Below are positions 43,543 to 52,281 of a stretch of DNA of 64,000 nucleotides, one piece after another. Source of the DNA: Pseudomonas mucidolens (GTDB lineage Bacteria; Pseudomonadota; Gammaproteobacteria; Pseudomonadales; Pseudomonadaceae); the NCBI RefSeq assembly GCF_900106045.1, contig NZ_LT629802.1:2294001-2358000 (forward strand), written 5' to 3'. Under the pieces are notes generated by a model. The model was not told where the DNA came from. It saw only the letters and a program-made list of their open reading frames with translations, and made no database searches. Positions within the stretch are counted from its first letter, which is position 1. Every line of letters starts with the position of its first letter. Position numbers and translations under genes: made by a program.

Positions 43543-45402
43543 TCACGCCTGATCCATAACCTCGAGCACTCCCTTGTCCTCGCCCAGGAATCCACCGCTT
43601 TGATGCTGCCACAACTGCGCATAGACGCCGTTTTTTCCAAGCAATTCGGCGTGGGTACCCTGTTCAATAATGCGTCCTTCGTCCATCACGATGAGCCGGT
43701 CCATGGCCGCAATCGTAGACAGCCGATGGGCGATGGCGATCACCGTCTTGCCCTGCATCATTTCATCGAGGTTTTCCTGAATAGCGACTTCGACTTCCGA
43801 ATCCAGCGCGCTGGTCGCTTCATCAAGAAGCAGGATCGGAGCGTTCTTGAGCATCACCCGGGCAATTGCGACGCGTTGGCGCTGGCCGCCCGACAGTTTG
43901 ATGCCGCGCTCACCCACGAGGGTGTCGTAGCCAGTGTGACCTTGCCGGTCGCTCAGTTGGTTGATGAACTCATCGGCCTGGGCATTGGCCGCGGCGCTGC
44001 GGATTTGCGCATCGGTCGCATCGGGACGACCGTAAGCGATGTTATCGCGAATTGAACGGTGCAGCAGGGAGGTATCCTGCGTGACCATGCCGATGGAGCT
44101 GCGCAGACTCTCTTGCGTCACTTGAGCGATATTTTGGCCATCGATGCGAATCTCCCCGCTGTTTACGTCATAGAAGCGCAGCAGCAGATTGATAAGTGTG
44201 GATTTGCCGGCGCCCGAGCGGCCAACCAGGCCGATTTTTTCACCCGGGCGGATGTTCAGGCTCAGGCCATCGAGGACCTGACGTTCGCCATTGTAATTGA
44301 AGCTCACATTATCGAAGGTTACCGCGCCGCCCGAGGTCACCAACAGGCCCGCGTCCGGCGCATCCTGCACCTTGGTGCCCTGGGTCAGTGTCGCCATGCC
44401 ATCCTGTACGGTGCCGATGTTCTCGAACAGCGAGGTCATTTGCCACATGATCCAGTGCGACATGCCGTTGATACGCAACGCCATGGCCGTGATTGCCGCC
44501 ACGGCACCCGCACCGACCTCACCCTGATGCCATAGCCACAGAGCATAACCACCCGCTGCCATGATCAACGCCACCACCAACGCCTGGTTGACGATCTCGA
44601 ACTGGCTGACCAGGCGCATCTGGCGAAAGCCGGTTTGCTTGAAATCCTCCATCGCCGCACGTGCGAAGTGCGCCTCACGATTGGAGTGCGAGAACAGCTT
44701 CACCGTAGTGATGTTGGTGTAGGCGTCCGAGATACGTCCGGTCATCATCGACCGCGCATTGGCTTGTTCCTGCCCGACCTTCCCCAGACGAGGCACGAAG
44801 TACAGCATGGCCAGCCCGAACAACACGATCCAGGCAATGAAAGGCAGCATCAGTTTCAAAGCGAAGCCGCCGGCCAGTGCGATGATCGCGACGAAATACA
44901 CCCCGATTCCGGGGGCGATCTCGATAAACGTGAATAGCACGTCGCGCACGGCTAGCGCCGTCTGCATCACCTTGGTAGTGACTCGGCCGGAAAACTCATC
45001 GGAAAAGAACGAAAGACTCTGCCGCAACATCAGGCGATGGAAGTCCCAGCGCAGCCGCAATGGCAAGTTGATCGCCAATATTTGGTGCTGCACCATGGTG
45101 CGCAACGCCACCAGCCCGACACTGGCCACCATTACGATGCCCATGCCCCACAACACGCGACTTTCCTGCGCCGCCGCATCCCCGCCAGCCTGCCAGGTCG
45201 AAAGCAGGTCAACGACCTGCCCGAGAAAGGCAAACAGCCAGGCTTCGTAAATCGATACACCGGCACTGAGTAGCGCCAGCGCAAGGATGTAACCACGGGC
45301 GCCCCGCGTGCAGGCCCACAGGAATTGCACCAGGCCGGCGGGTGGCGGTGGCGCCTGGTCAGGGGGAAAAGGGTCGAGCCTTCGTTCAAATGCACGCAGC
45401 AT
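43543..45402 (-). CDS. ABC transporter, fused permease/ATPase (exporter, MsbA-like)
   Basis: 619 aa from the ATG at 45402; a TTG seven codons upstream is possible. Six-helix ABC_membrane domain (ILALALLSAGVSIYEAWLFAF and others), then the nucleotide-binding domain: Walker A LVGRSGAGKSTLIN, signature KLSGGQRQRVAIARV, Walker B ILLLDEATSALDSEV, and AHRLST. Half-size exporter, probably a homodimer; substrate unknown. Stands alone between the TetR gene and the cinA relic. Confidence 0.9.
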   Translation of the reverse strand: MLRAFERRLDPFPPDQAPPPPAGLVQFLWACTRGARGYILALALLSAGVSIYEAWLFAFLGQVVDLLSTWQAGGDAAAQESRVLWGMGIVMVASVGLVALRTMVQHQILAINLPLRLRWDFHRLMLRQSLSFFSDEFSGRVTTKVMQTALAVRDVLFTFIEIAPGIGVYFVAIIALAGGFALKLMLPFIAWIVLFGLAMLYFVPRLGKVGQEQANARSMMTGRISDAYTNITTVKLFSHSNREAHFARAAMEDFKQTGFRQMRLVSQFEIVNQALVVALIMAAGGYALWLWHQGEVGAGAVAAITAMALRINGMSHWIMWQMTSLFENIGTVQDGMATLTQGTKVQDAPDAGLLVTSGGAVTFDNVSFNYNGERQVLDGLSLNIRPGEKIGLVGRSGAGKSTLINLLLRFYDVNSGEIRIDGQNIAQVTQESLRSSIGMVTQDTSLLHRSIRDNIAYGRPDATDAQIRSAAANAQADEFINQLSDRQGHTGYDTLVGERGIKLSGGQRQRVAIARVMLKNAPILLLDEATSALDSEVEVAIQENLDEMMQGKTVIAIAHRLSTIAAMDRLIVMDEGRIIEQGTHAELLGKNGVYAQLWQHQSGGFLGEDKGVLEVMDQA

Positions 45403-45558
45403 GGTGGTTTCCAAAACGATCAAGTTAAGGCGATTCTGCCATTGAACGCTTGCTTTGAGCGTTTTAAAAAAATTGAGGTACGCAGGTAATTACCTTGCGA
45501 TTTCAGGACCCAAGAATATTCCCCATGTACGGAGGTCCTCGCTGAACTCGAAGACCGG

Positions 45559-45807
45559 CTAACCCTGTTCACCCGCCATCGCACGCTGGTGAAAATGCGG
45601 CAACCACTGCAAGGCATGCATAGCCGCGGAGAGTTGAACGTGCTCACGCCCCCCATGCAGCGTTCCTTTCGACTGAATACACTGCAGCCTCGCCCGGTAC
45701 GAAAGGCCCAGGCAAGACAATCGGTTCCCGGCGGTACACGACTCAGCAGTCGTGAGTACCAGTCGAGGGTGTTTAAGGTAATCGATGGTGGTAGCGACAA
45801 CCGACAT
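45559..45807 (-). pseudogene. cinA-like (CinA C-terminal domain) relic
   Basis: The start is intact: ATG at 45807 with AGGGAG before it, reading MSVVATTIDYLKHPRLVLTT then AESCTAG, the hallmark of CinA/PncC nicotinamide-nucleotide amidohydrolase domains. After SCTAG the expected family pattern is lost and the likely continuation lies in other frames (PGTDCLAW, then GCSVFSRK in the +1 frame), so one or more indels broke the gene. The frame ends at 45559, far short of the normal length of about 160 residues. The stretch 45420-45558 has no supported gene. Confidence 0.7.
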
Positions 45808-45897
45808 GATCATTCTCCCTGCACGAAGCAGCCTGTTTCTACTCGATTCCTGTAAAGAAAGCTTGGTCTGTAGAAAAGTTCAAAACCCAAGTGATCC

Positions 45898-47013
45898 TCA
45901 GCCGGCGCCACTCTCTGCCAGCAGCAGGTCAACCACCGCCTGCGAACGCTCATGGGCAGGCGCGGTGCCTGCCGCGAAACAGCGTAATTGACGCTCGGCG
46001 CTGGTTCCGTCGTGCAGCAACTGCCGGGCCTGGGCAAAGACACCCTCCTCGCCCAATGCACGAGCAGTTTCACCGAACCTTTGCTCCGCCAACGCCAGCC
46101 ATTGTTGGAGCGAAATCGCCGCCGTATCGGGCGCCAGCACGAAGCGTCCATGGGAACCCCAACGCCGGGCTTGAAGACGATTTTCCTTGAACAACCAATG
46201 GTGCTCGAGGCTGTATTGATTACCGGGGCTCGGCAACCGGCACGCATGCCTGATCATCACTCGAAACAGCCCCGCCAGGACCAGGGCGTCCGTCAGCCGG
46301 GGGCAGGCGTCGGTCATGCGCAGCTCCAGCGTCGGGTACTTTGACGAAGGACGGCAGCCCCACCAAATGTTCGCATCCTTGGCTACCGCGCCGCTGCGTT
46401 TCAGCACGTCCAAGTAATGCTGAAAGCTGCGCTCATCCGGCAGATACTCGGGCACGCCCATGCGTGGCCATTCGTCACAGGCCGTCTGCCGATAGCTGCA
46501 ATAACCGCTCGGCTGGCCCCGCCACAACGGCGAAGAAACGCTCAAGGCCAGCAGCATCGGCAGCCAGGGCAACAACTCGTTCATCACCGCGATCCGGTCG
46601 ATACCCGGCGCAATTTCCGCATGCACGTGCAGGCCGCTGAGCACGCTGCGCTGCGCGACGAGGGCAAAATCCTCGAACAACTGCTGGGCATGGGGTTGGT
46701 CCGTAGCGCGTTGTGCCTGCCAGTCGGCCAGTGGATGTGTACCGCTGCAGATAAACCCCAGGCCGAACTCGGCAAGCGCCTGGCTCAGGTCACGGCGCAC
46801 CCGGCCAAGATAAGCGACGGCTTGTGCGGCTTGGTCGAACACCGGTGACGCCACTTCAATCTGGCCCTGGAACATTTCATAGGCAAAGCCTTCGCCAATC
46901 GCCGCGCGACAGGCTTGCAGCACTCGCGCGGACGGTTCGGCAACCATGCTCCGGCTAAGCAGATCAGTGATGAAATACTCTTCTTCAATGCCGAAGCGCT
47001 GCAAACCGTCCAT
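45898..47013 (-). CDS. YbdK-type carboxylate-amine ligase (glutamate-cysteine ligase family 2)
   Basis: 371 aa. FGIEEEYFITD at the N-terminus supplies acidic Mg-ATP ligands; SGLHVHAEI, WWGCRPSSKYPTLELRMTDA and RHACRLPS match the GCS2 family. E. coli YbdK has weak glutamate-cysteine ligase activity; the true substrates are unknown. It is the third gene of an operon with the methyltransferase (six bases upstream) and the diiron-oxidase-like gene. Confidence 0.88.
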   Translation of the reverse strand: MDGLQRFGIEEEYFITDLLSRSMVAEPSARVLQACRAAIGEGFAYEMFQGQIEVASPVFDQAAQAVAYLGRVRRDLSQALAEFGLGFICSGTHPLADWQAQRATDQPHAQQLFEDFALVAQRSVLSGLHVHAEIAPGIDRIAVMNELLPWLPMLLALSVSSPLWRGQPSGYCSYRQTACDEWPRMGVPEYLPDERSFQHYLDVLKRSGAVAKDANIWWGCRPSSKYPTLELRMTDACPRLTDALVLAGLFRVMIRHACRLPSPGNQYSLEHHWLFKENRLQARRWGSHGRFVLAPDTAAISLQQWLALAEQRFGETARALGEEGVFAQARQLLHDGTSAERQLRCFAAGTAPAHERSQAVVDLLLAESGAG

Positions 47014-47019
47014 GGACGA

Positions 47020-48000
47020 TCAGTTCAGACGTGTAACGGTCAGGGCTACAGCGGCGATGCGCTCGACGCGCTCGTAGCCGGGTTTTTCCAGCTCCTCGCC
47101 GAACACGTCGGGGTCCAGTTCGCGATAGGTCCAGCCAAAGGCGTCGTCGGTCAACACGCTGCGGGCGGCCTCCAGGAACGGATCGCGGCCATCGACCATC
47201 GCCACGCCGGTGTAGAGCAGTAAGGTGCCATCGCGCTCAAGGCGTGGCAGCGCCTCTTGCAGGATGCGCAACGACAGTGCTTCACCCAGCGCCCCGCCGC
47301 CGTGACGGTAGGCTCGCTGCTGGCCGTCCTTCATGTAGGGCGGGTTGGCCAGAATCAGGTCAAAGCGGCCGTCGACGCTGTCGAGCACATCACTGTGGTA
47401 AACACTGACATTGCGCACCTCGGCCAATTGCGCATTGACCGCGCTCAGGCGCAGCGCCCGCGGGTTGATGTCCACCGCCAGCACCTCGGCTTCAGGTCGG
47501 CCACGCGCCACCAGCAAGGCTCCGGCGCCCGAACCGCAGCCGATGTCCACCGCGCGGCGGATCGGTGCGAAGCGCTGGCGCAGGCACTCCTCAATCACGC
47601 TGGCGAAGCGGTAGGTGTCGGGGCCAAAAAATACAGAATCGGCGTCATCGGTGGGAAACGCCGAATGCGCCAGCAGCAGTGGGCCCAGAGTCGACCAGCG
47701 CACAGTGCTGTGCCAACGTCCGTGCGCCTTGACGATGATTCCGCTCTGTTGCAGCTCCAGCCACTCGGCCGCCTCGAACACATCAGCGTCGAAGGGACGC
47801 GACCAGCCGAAAATCCCGCGCATGTCACGGGCTGAAGTGTTGTGCGTACGCGCATTGACCCGATGGTGCGTCAAGGGCGTGGGTGTAATGAAGCGGTATC
47901 CGTCCGCCTGCAGCCGACGGCCAAGGTGCAGTAGCGCCTGATCGGCACGCGACTGGGCCGATGACACAGGGAGCGGGGAACACAGGGTTGAGTCGACCAT
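47020..48000 (-). CDS. SAM-dependent methyltransferase (HemK/PrmC-like small MTase domain)
   Basis: 326 aa from the ATG at 48000; the longer frame to 48201 reads into the upstream gene. SAM-binding loop VDIGCGSGAGALL, acidic strand AVDINPRAL, and catalytic LILANPPYMKDG, the NPPY type used for glutamine or adenine N-methylation. An N-terminal domain of about 120 residues precedes it. Lies between the ligase and the diiron-type enzyme; it may modify the same small molecule. Confidence 0.85.
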   Translation of the reverse strand: MVDSTLCSPLPVSSAQSRADQALLHLGRRLQADGYRFITPTPLTHHRVNARTHNTSARDMRGIFGWSRPFDADVFEAAEWLELQQSGIIVKAHGRWHSTVRWSTLGPLLLAHSAFPTDDADSVFFGPDTYRFASVIEECLRQRFAPIRRAVDIGCGSGAGALLVARGRPEAEVLAVDINPRALRLSAVNAQLAEVRNVSVYHSDVLDSVDGRFDLILANPPYMKDGQQRAYRHGGGALGEALSLRILQEALPRLERDGTLLLYTGVAMVDGRDPFLEAARSVLTDDAFGWTYRELDPDVFGEELEKPGYERVERIAAVALTVTRLN

Positions 48001-48019
48001 GCACGGGTTTCCTTGTCGG

Positions 48020-49390
48020 TCAGCGCATGCCTGCGCGCAGTTCAATAAAACGTCGGGTGGCGAACAGGCCGGCGGGACGGTGATGGCGATGAGGACCCAG
48101 CCACGGTGACAGAAGGGCCAACTGCTGTTCGACCGGTTGCCGCGCCAGAGCCTTGCGAAGGGCTCGGGTTTCCGGATCGTCCGGCAGGTCGTCCTGCGCA
48201 ACCTGCTGCACCGGACGGCGGCGAGTAGCGCTTTTTACCTCGTGCCAATCCCCCGCAATCCAATCGCGCAGCAACTGTTTTTCGTAACCGCTGAACACAC
48301 CAAACATCGCGGCGCCCGCGCCTTCGATCAATTGCCAGAAACGGCTGTCTTGCGGATTCTGGTGCCGTTTGATCCAGCCCTTGTCCTGCAGCGCCTGCAA
48401 AAACCCGCGCATCTGGCCGGGCTGCGCCAGCCACTGATTGACGCTCTTGCCTTCGAAGCGGCAATAATCGGAATGCATGTGCTGAGCGAAGGGGCGCTTG
48501 CGTTCAAGCATCGCCACCAGTTCGCGTTCCAGATCAAACGCCTGAATCACCGCGGTCGAGCTCACCCCGAGGTCATTCAAGCGATATCCGCGCCCTACCC
48601 GCTGCCAATAGTCCGCTGCGTCCATGCCGCGAGGCATCAACTCGAGAACTGCCTGCACAGCCCGACGCGCATGCCCGCTGCTGGCGTTATCGATGGTCAC
48701 ATGCAAGCTGAAATAGTAGGGATCGATGCCCAGCTCCCTGAGCTCGTAGGCGCAAATAAGCAGGTGCAGCGGCAGTTGTTCATAACCCAGGTTGTAGCCG
48801 AGGATTTCCGGCATATAGGCGTGGGCGCCCTGGCCGAGCGCCAATTGCAGCGCGCCTTGGTGGAAGTGTTGATCTTGCCAGTCGAAATCGCCTTCGCAGC
48901 CTTGCTCGGCCAGCAGACGTTGATAGATCGCGACATGGTTCTGCGCCGGCTCGCCATCGCCGAGTTCTTCCAGATAGGTGGTCAAGAGTCCGTCGTAGCG
49001 GTAATCGCGCCAGTGCGCGAGGACGCCGTAGAGCCAAGCGCCATCCACTTGCTTGGTCGGCGCCACGCATTGCAGGAAGTACAGCGCGTGAGCTTTGCCT
49101 TGAAAATAACGACGGCCATTGCCTTGCTGCCGACCCTGCAGGTACTGCGCATACTCCTGCGCAACCGCGGCGCAGTTGTGTTCGACCCAGTTCATTAACT
49201 GATCCGGGGATTCCGGCAATTGCATGGCCTCGGCGTCACCGACCAGATCCAGTTGCGCCTGCAGAAAATCCACCGCCAGTTGCATGGATTCAGGATCAGA
49301 CTCGGTGAGTAAGCGCTGGTACACGCTGAGCAATGGCCCCTCATCCTGCAACTGGCCAGATGCACCTTGCAGGGCTTGGAAGACGGTCAT
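48020..49390 (-). CDS. Iron-containing redox enzyme (haem-oxygenase-like diiron fold)
   Basis: 456 aa from the ATG at 49390 (AAGGAG before it). The core HAYMPEILGYNLGYEQLPLH, followed by YYFSLHVTIDNASSGHARRA, has the Glu/His arrangement of the haem-oxygenase-like diiron oxidase (HDO) superfamily. HDOs such as SznF and UndA carry out N-oxygenation or oxidative cleavage. The C-terminal part (about 150 residues with a GWIKRHQ winged-helix-like segment) is unassigned. First gene of a three-gene operon, so the trio may make or modify one metabolite. Confidence 0.78.
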   Translation of the reverse strand: MTVFQALQGASGQLQDEGPLLSVYQRLLTESDPESMQLAVDFLQAQLDLVGDAEAMQLPESPDQLMNWVEHNCAAVAQEYAQYLQGRQQGNGRRYFQGKAHALYFLQCVAPTKQVDGAWLYGVLAHWRDYRYDGLLTTYLEELGDGEPAQNHVAIYQRLLAEQGCEGDFDWQDQHFHQGALQLALGQGAHAYMPEILGYNLGYEQLPLHLLICAYELRELGIDPYYFSLHVTIDNASSGHARRAVQAVLELMPRGMDAADYWQRVGRGYRLNDLGVSSTAVIQAFDLERELVAMLERKRPFAQHMHSDYCRFEGKSVNQWLAQPGQMRGFLQALQDKGWIKRHQNPQDSRFWQLIEGAGAAMFGVFSGYEKQLLRDWIAGDWHEVKSATRRRPVQQVAQDDLPDDPETRALRKALARQPVEQQLALLSPWLGPHRHHRPAGLFATRRFIELRAGMR

Positions 49391-49678
49391 GAGACGCTCC
49401 TTTGATGGTTCACCCGGCACCGCCGCCAATGACTATCGGCAGGCAAGCACACGCCGGGTACACATGAAGAAAACCGGCAGTAAATGCAATCAGGCAATGC
49501 AGACATAGCAGGCTCCAGCGGCATGTTCCTATTCGGGCAATCGACGGCTGCCAGTGCTTATCGCTGGACGTCTTTTGTGCCTCTAATACGAGAGAACAAC
49601 CCGCTACGAAATAATTCCATCGGCGTGCGCCGTACCCTGACCAAGGGTTTGCAAAACAAGCTGTGGCGCCAGGTATGG

Positions 49679-50293
49679 TCAGGGTTTCAAGCGATTTTCA
49701 TCTTCCGGGCCCGGCCTCACCCGCGCCCCTTTATCGTTCGGTGCCTGCTCGCCCTCACCTTCCCTGGAAACCCGCTGATCGTCGGTGAGCCCCTCTCCGA
49801 CGCTCTTTTCCGGCAATTTTTCGCGAGTGTCCCGAATGGAGTCATCGGCAGACTCATAAGGAATGATTGAAATTTTTCCGTTGCGCTCAAGGATCCCGAA
49901 CTTGATCTGTTTGATCTCAATAATGCCCTGGCCGGATCGGGCCGCTTCAAGAATGTCGTCTTCATCCACTCGCGCCTGTTTCAAGCGTTTGTAGAGCACC
50001 TGCCCATGTTCGACCAATACGGTCGGTCCACCGTCGAGCAGACGCGAAAACCACTTCGAACGCTGCTTGACCAGCGAACAGCCAATATCGATAGCGATCA
50101 GCGTGACGATGACCAAAGTCGCGTTGATCAAGGAGAAATCATCGCCCAATAACGCCTGCTGGGTCGCTTCACCGATGACCATCAACAACACCAGGTCGAA
50201 GGTGGTGAGTTCCGCCATGGAACGCCTGCCGCCGATTTTGAACAGGATCATCAACACCAGGTAAATGGCGGCCGCACGCAAGACTGAATCCAT
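49679..50293 (-). CDS. DUF421 (YetF-type) membrane protein
   Basis: 204 aa. Three N-terminal membrane helices (AAAIYLVLMILFKIGGRR; TFDLVLLMVIGEATQQAL; ATLVIVTLIAIDIG) and the YetF domain signature GGPTVLVEHGQVLYKRLKQA followed by EDDILEAARSQG-like sequence and IEIKQIKFGILERNGKISII. Charged C-terminal tail. Role unknown; often in stress-induced operons. It is downstream of the genes at 50302 and 50832. Confidence 0.88.
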   Translation of the reverse strand: MDSVLRAAAIYLVLMILFKIGGRRSMAELTTFDLVLLMVIGEATQQALLGDDFSLINATLVIVTLIAIDIGCSLVKQRSKWFSRLLDGGPTVLVEHGQVLYKRLKQARVDEDDILEAARSGQGIIEIKQIKFGILERNGKISIIPYESADDSIRDTREKLPEKSVGEGLTDDQRVSREGEGEQAPNDKGARVRPGPEDENRLKP

Positions 50294-50301
50294 AGTTGCC
50301 C

Positions 50302-50817
50302 CTAGGGATAAATGAATTGAGAGAGGGGCACTACAGGCCCCTTTTCCAGCGAGACCCGAGTATCAAAACTGCCCACGCCATCGCTGCGCAAAGACACGTG
50401 CAGTACCGCCCGTCCGTGGTTGTCGCTCAGCACCCACAACCTCATGCCCTCACCGGCAGTACTCGCCTTGAGTGGTTGAGGCTGCAGCATTTCGATATCG
50501 AAACCGCGTAGCAGCTCGCCGCTGATCTCGATCTCGAGGGGCGCTCGCGCTGTACCTTGCATATAAATCACCAGCGCACTGGAAGAACCATTGCGCGCGA
50601 ACCGTTGGTATTCCACCCGCAGTTGTCCATCAGCGCTGCGCGCGTGCGTGGTACTCAGGGGCCCCTTTGAGAACAACCCGGCCAACGTCAGCCCGATCAG
50701 CACAACCAGCACATACCAGCCCAATCGCTCGAAGCGCCAGACTTTGCGTTGCAATGCCATGTCTTCACGCACTGGATAGTCACGGCTATGCAGGTCGCTA
50801 TGGCCTGGCCTCTTCAT
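50302..50817 (-). CDS. Single-pass membrane protein, hypothetical
   Basis: 171 aa with one membrane helix (WYVLVVLIGLTLAGLF) near residue 40 and a beta-rich exterior domain (ADGQLRVEYQRFARNGSSSA, IEISGELLRGFDIE). Not recognised, but this arrangement, followed by DUF421, is common in pseudomonad stress operons. An alternative start lies at 50760 (MALQRKVW). Eight bases separate it from the DUF421 gene. Confidence 0.7.
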   Translation of the reverse strand: MKRPGHSDLHSRDYPVREDMALQRKVWRFERLGWYVLVVLIGLTLAGLFSKGPLSTTHARSADGQLRVEYQRFARNGSSSALVIYMQGTARAPLEIEISGELLRGFDIEMLQPQPLKASTAGEGMRLWVLSDNHGRAVLHVSLRSDGVGSFDTRVSLEKGPVVPLSQFIYP

Positions 50818-50831
50818 ATCGGATTCCCGGC

Positions 50832-51053
50832 TCAGCCCTTACTGTGTTCAGGCGAGGACGGGCCCTTGGTGACACCGCGCGGGCCGGCAACGGCCCATAT
50901 TGCCGCGCCGACATACGGCAATAACACGACGACCGCGGTCCACCGCGCTTTGCTTCCCCGTGTGTTGTCGCTTCGCCATAGGCTATTGATGACCCACAGG
51001 TCGAGCACTACCAGGAGAACTGCCAAGCCGATCCAAAAATAAGTGGTTTGCAT
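50832..51053 (-). CDS. PLDc_N-domain small membrane protein
   Basis: 73 aa with two membrane helices (TYFWIGLAVLLVVLDLWVI; ARWTAVVVLLPYVGAAIWA) and the PLDc_N (phospholipase D nuclease N-terminal) WAVAGPRG ending. GGAGGTG lies seven bases before the ATG. First gene of the three-gene membrane operon 49679-51053. Function unknown. Confidence 0.8.
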   Translation of the reverse strand: MQTTYFWIGLAVLLVVLDLWVINSLWRSDNTRGSKARWTAVVVLLPYVGAAIWAVAGPRGVTKGPSSPEHSKG

Positions 51054-51296
51054 GGTGCACCTCCAAGTTATGTACTTTTAGGTTGTGGATACACGGGCGG
51101 GGTTCATTATTTATTAGCTTCAAGACGAACGGGTTGAACTGCAGCGGCAGACGGATTGCAGGCTTGCAGTGCATCTCGGCGGCTCAAACCCAGTTTTAAT
51201 ATCGCCACTGCCCAGGAAAATCCGTAGCGACGCCCGTCCCGGCTATCAACGCCACAAGGTAAAGTAGGTAAAAAACCATCCGGATCGAGGTGTGCA

Positions 51297-52208
51297 GTGG
51301 CGTCCTATTCCTTGCGTCAGTTGAAGTATTTCGTCACCACCGTCGAATGTGGCAGCGTCGCTGAAGCATCCCGCAAGCTGTATATCGCTCAACCATCCAT
51401 CGCCACGGCCGTCAAGGGACTGGAAGACAGTTTCGGCGTGCAGTTACTGATCCGCCATCATGCCCAGGGCGTTTCGCTGACGCCGGGTGGCGCACGCTTC
51501 TATCGCAAGGCCCAGGAACTGCTGCGCATGGCCCGGGAGTTCGAGCAGAACGCCCTGGCCGATAACGATGTGGTCAGCGGGCAGATCGATATCGGTTGCT
51601 TCGAGACGGTCGCCCCGCTCTATCTGCCGCGGCTGATCGCAGGTTTCCGCCAGCGTTTCCCCGGAGTGGAAATCCGCCTGCAGGACGGCGAGCAACAGGA
51701 ACTGGTGCAAGGCCTGACGGGTGGACGTTTTGATCTGGCGATTTTCTATGAGCACGATCTGGACAGCACCATCGAGACCGAAGCGCTGATGGCGCCACAG
51801 CGGCCTTACGCATTGCTGCCGGCTGGGCATCGTTTTGCCGGCCAGGCCGAAGTGTCGCTGCGCGATCTGGCGCTGGAGCCGATGATTCTGCTGGACGTGC
51901 AACCCAGTCGCACGTATTTCGTGAGTATCTTCGAGGAGCTGGGCCTGACCCCGAACATCGTGTTCAGCTCGCCCTCCATCGAGATGGTGCGTGGCATGGT
52001 GGGGCAAGCGTTCGGCTTTGCGCTGCTGGTGACGAAGCCGCATTCAACCTGCACCTACGATGGGCAGCAAGTGGTGTGCGTCAACATCGCCGAGGACGTG
52101 ACCGGTTCGGCGCTGGTGGCGGGCTGGCTCAAGCGTACGCACCTGACCAAACCGGCGCAGTTGTTCGTGGATTACTGCAAAGAGCAATTCAAGCAATGGC
52201 TGGTCTGA
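51297..52208 (+). CDS. LysR-family regulator of the amine operon
   Basis: 303 aa from a GTG at 51297 with GAGG eight bases upstream. Helix-turn-helix GSVAEASRKLYIAQPSIATA; effector domain with GQIDIGCFETVAPLYLP and FGFALLVTKP. It converges on the long minus-strand operon, whose last gene ends 74 bases away beyond a shared hairpin, and is the likely regulator of that operon. Confidence 0.88.
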   Translation: MASYSLRQLKYFVTTVECGSVAEASRKLYIAQPSIATAVKGLEDSFGVQLLIRHHAQGVSLTPGGARFYRKAQELLRMAREFEQNALADNDVVSGQIDIGCFETVAPLYLPRLIAGFRQRFPGVEIRLQDGEQQELVQGLTGGRFDLAIFYEHDLDSTIETEALMAPQRPYALLPAGHRFAGQAEVSLRDLALEPMILLDVQPSRTYFVSIFEELGLTPNIVFSSPSIEMVRGMVGQAFGFALLVTKPHSTCTYDGQQVVCVNIAEDVTGSALVAGWLKRTHLTKPAQLFVDYCKEQFKQWLV

Positions 52209-52224
52209 ATACAACGCTTGGAAG

Positions 52225-52271
52225 CCTGTCGCGTAGATACCGTCTTGAACCACACCGGTATCTGCGACAGG
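52225..52271. terminator. Bidirectional hairpin between the LysR gene and the amine operon
   Basis: CCTGTCGC-GT-AGATACCG at 52225-52242 pairs with CGGTATCTGCGACAGG at 52256-52271: 16 base pairs with a two-base bulge and a 13-base loop. Confidence 0.7.
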
Positions 52272-52281
52272 TTCTGTTTGG

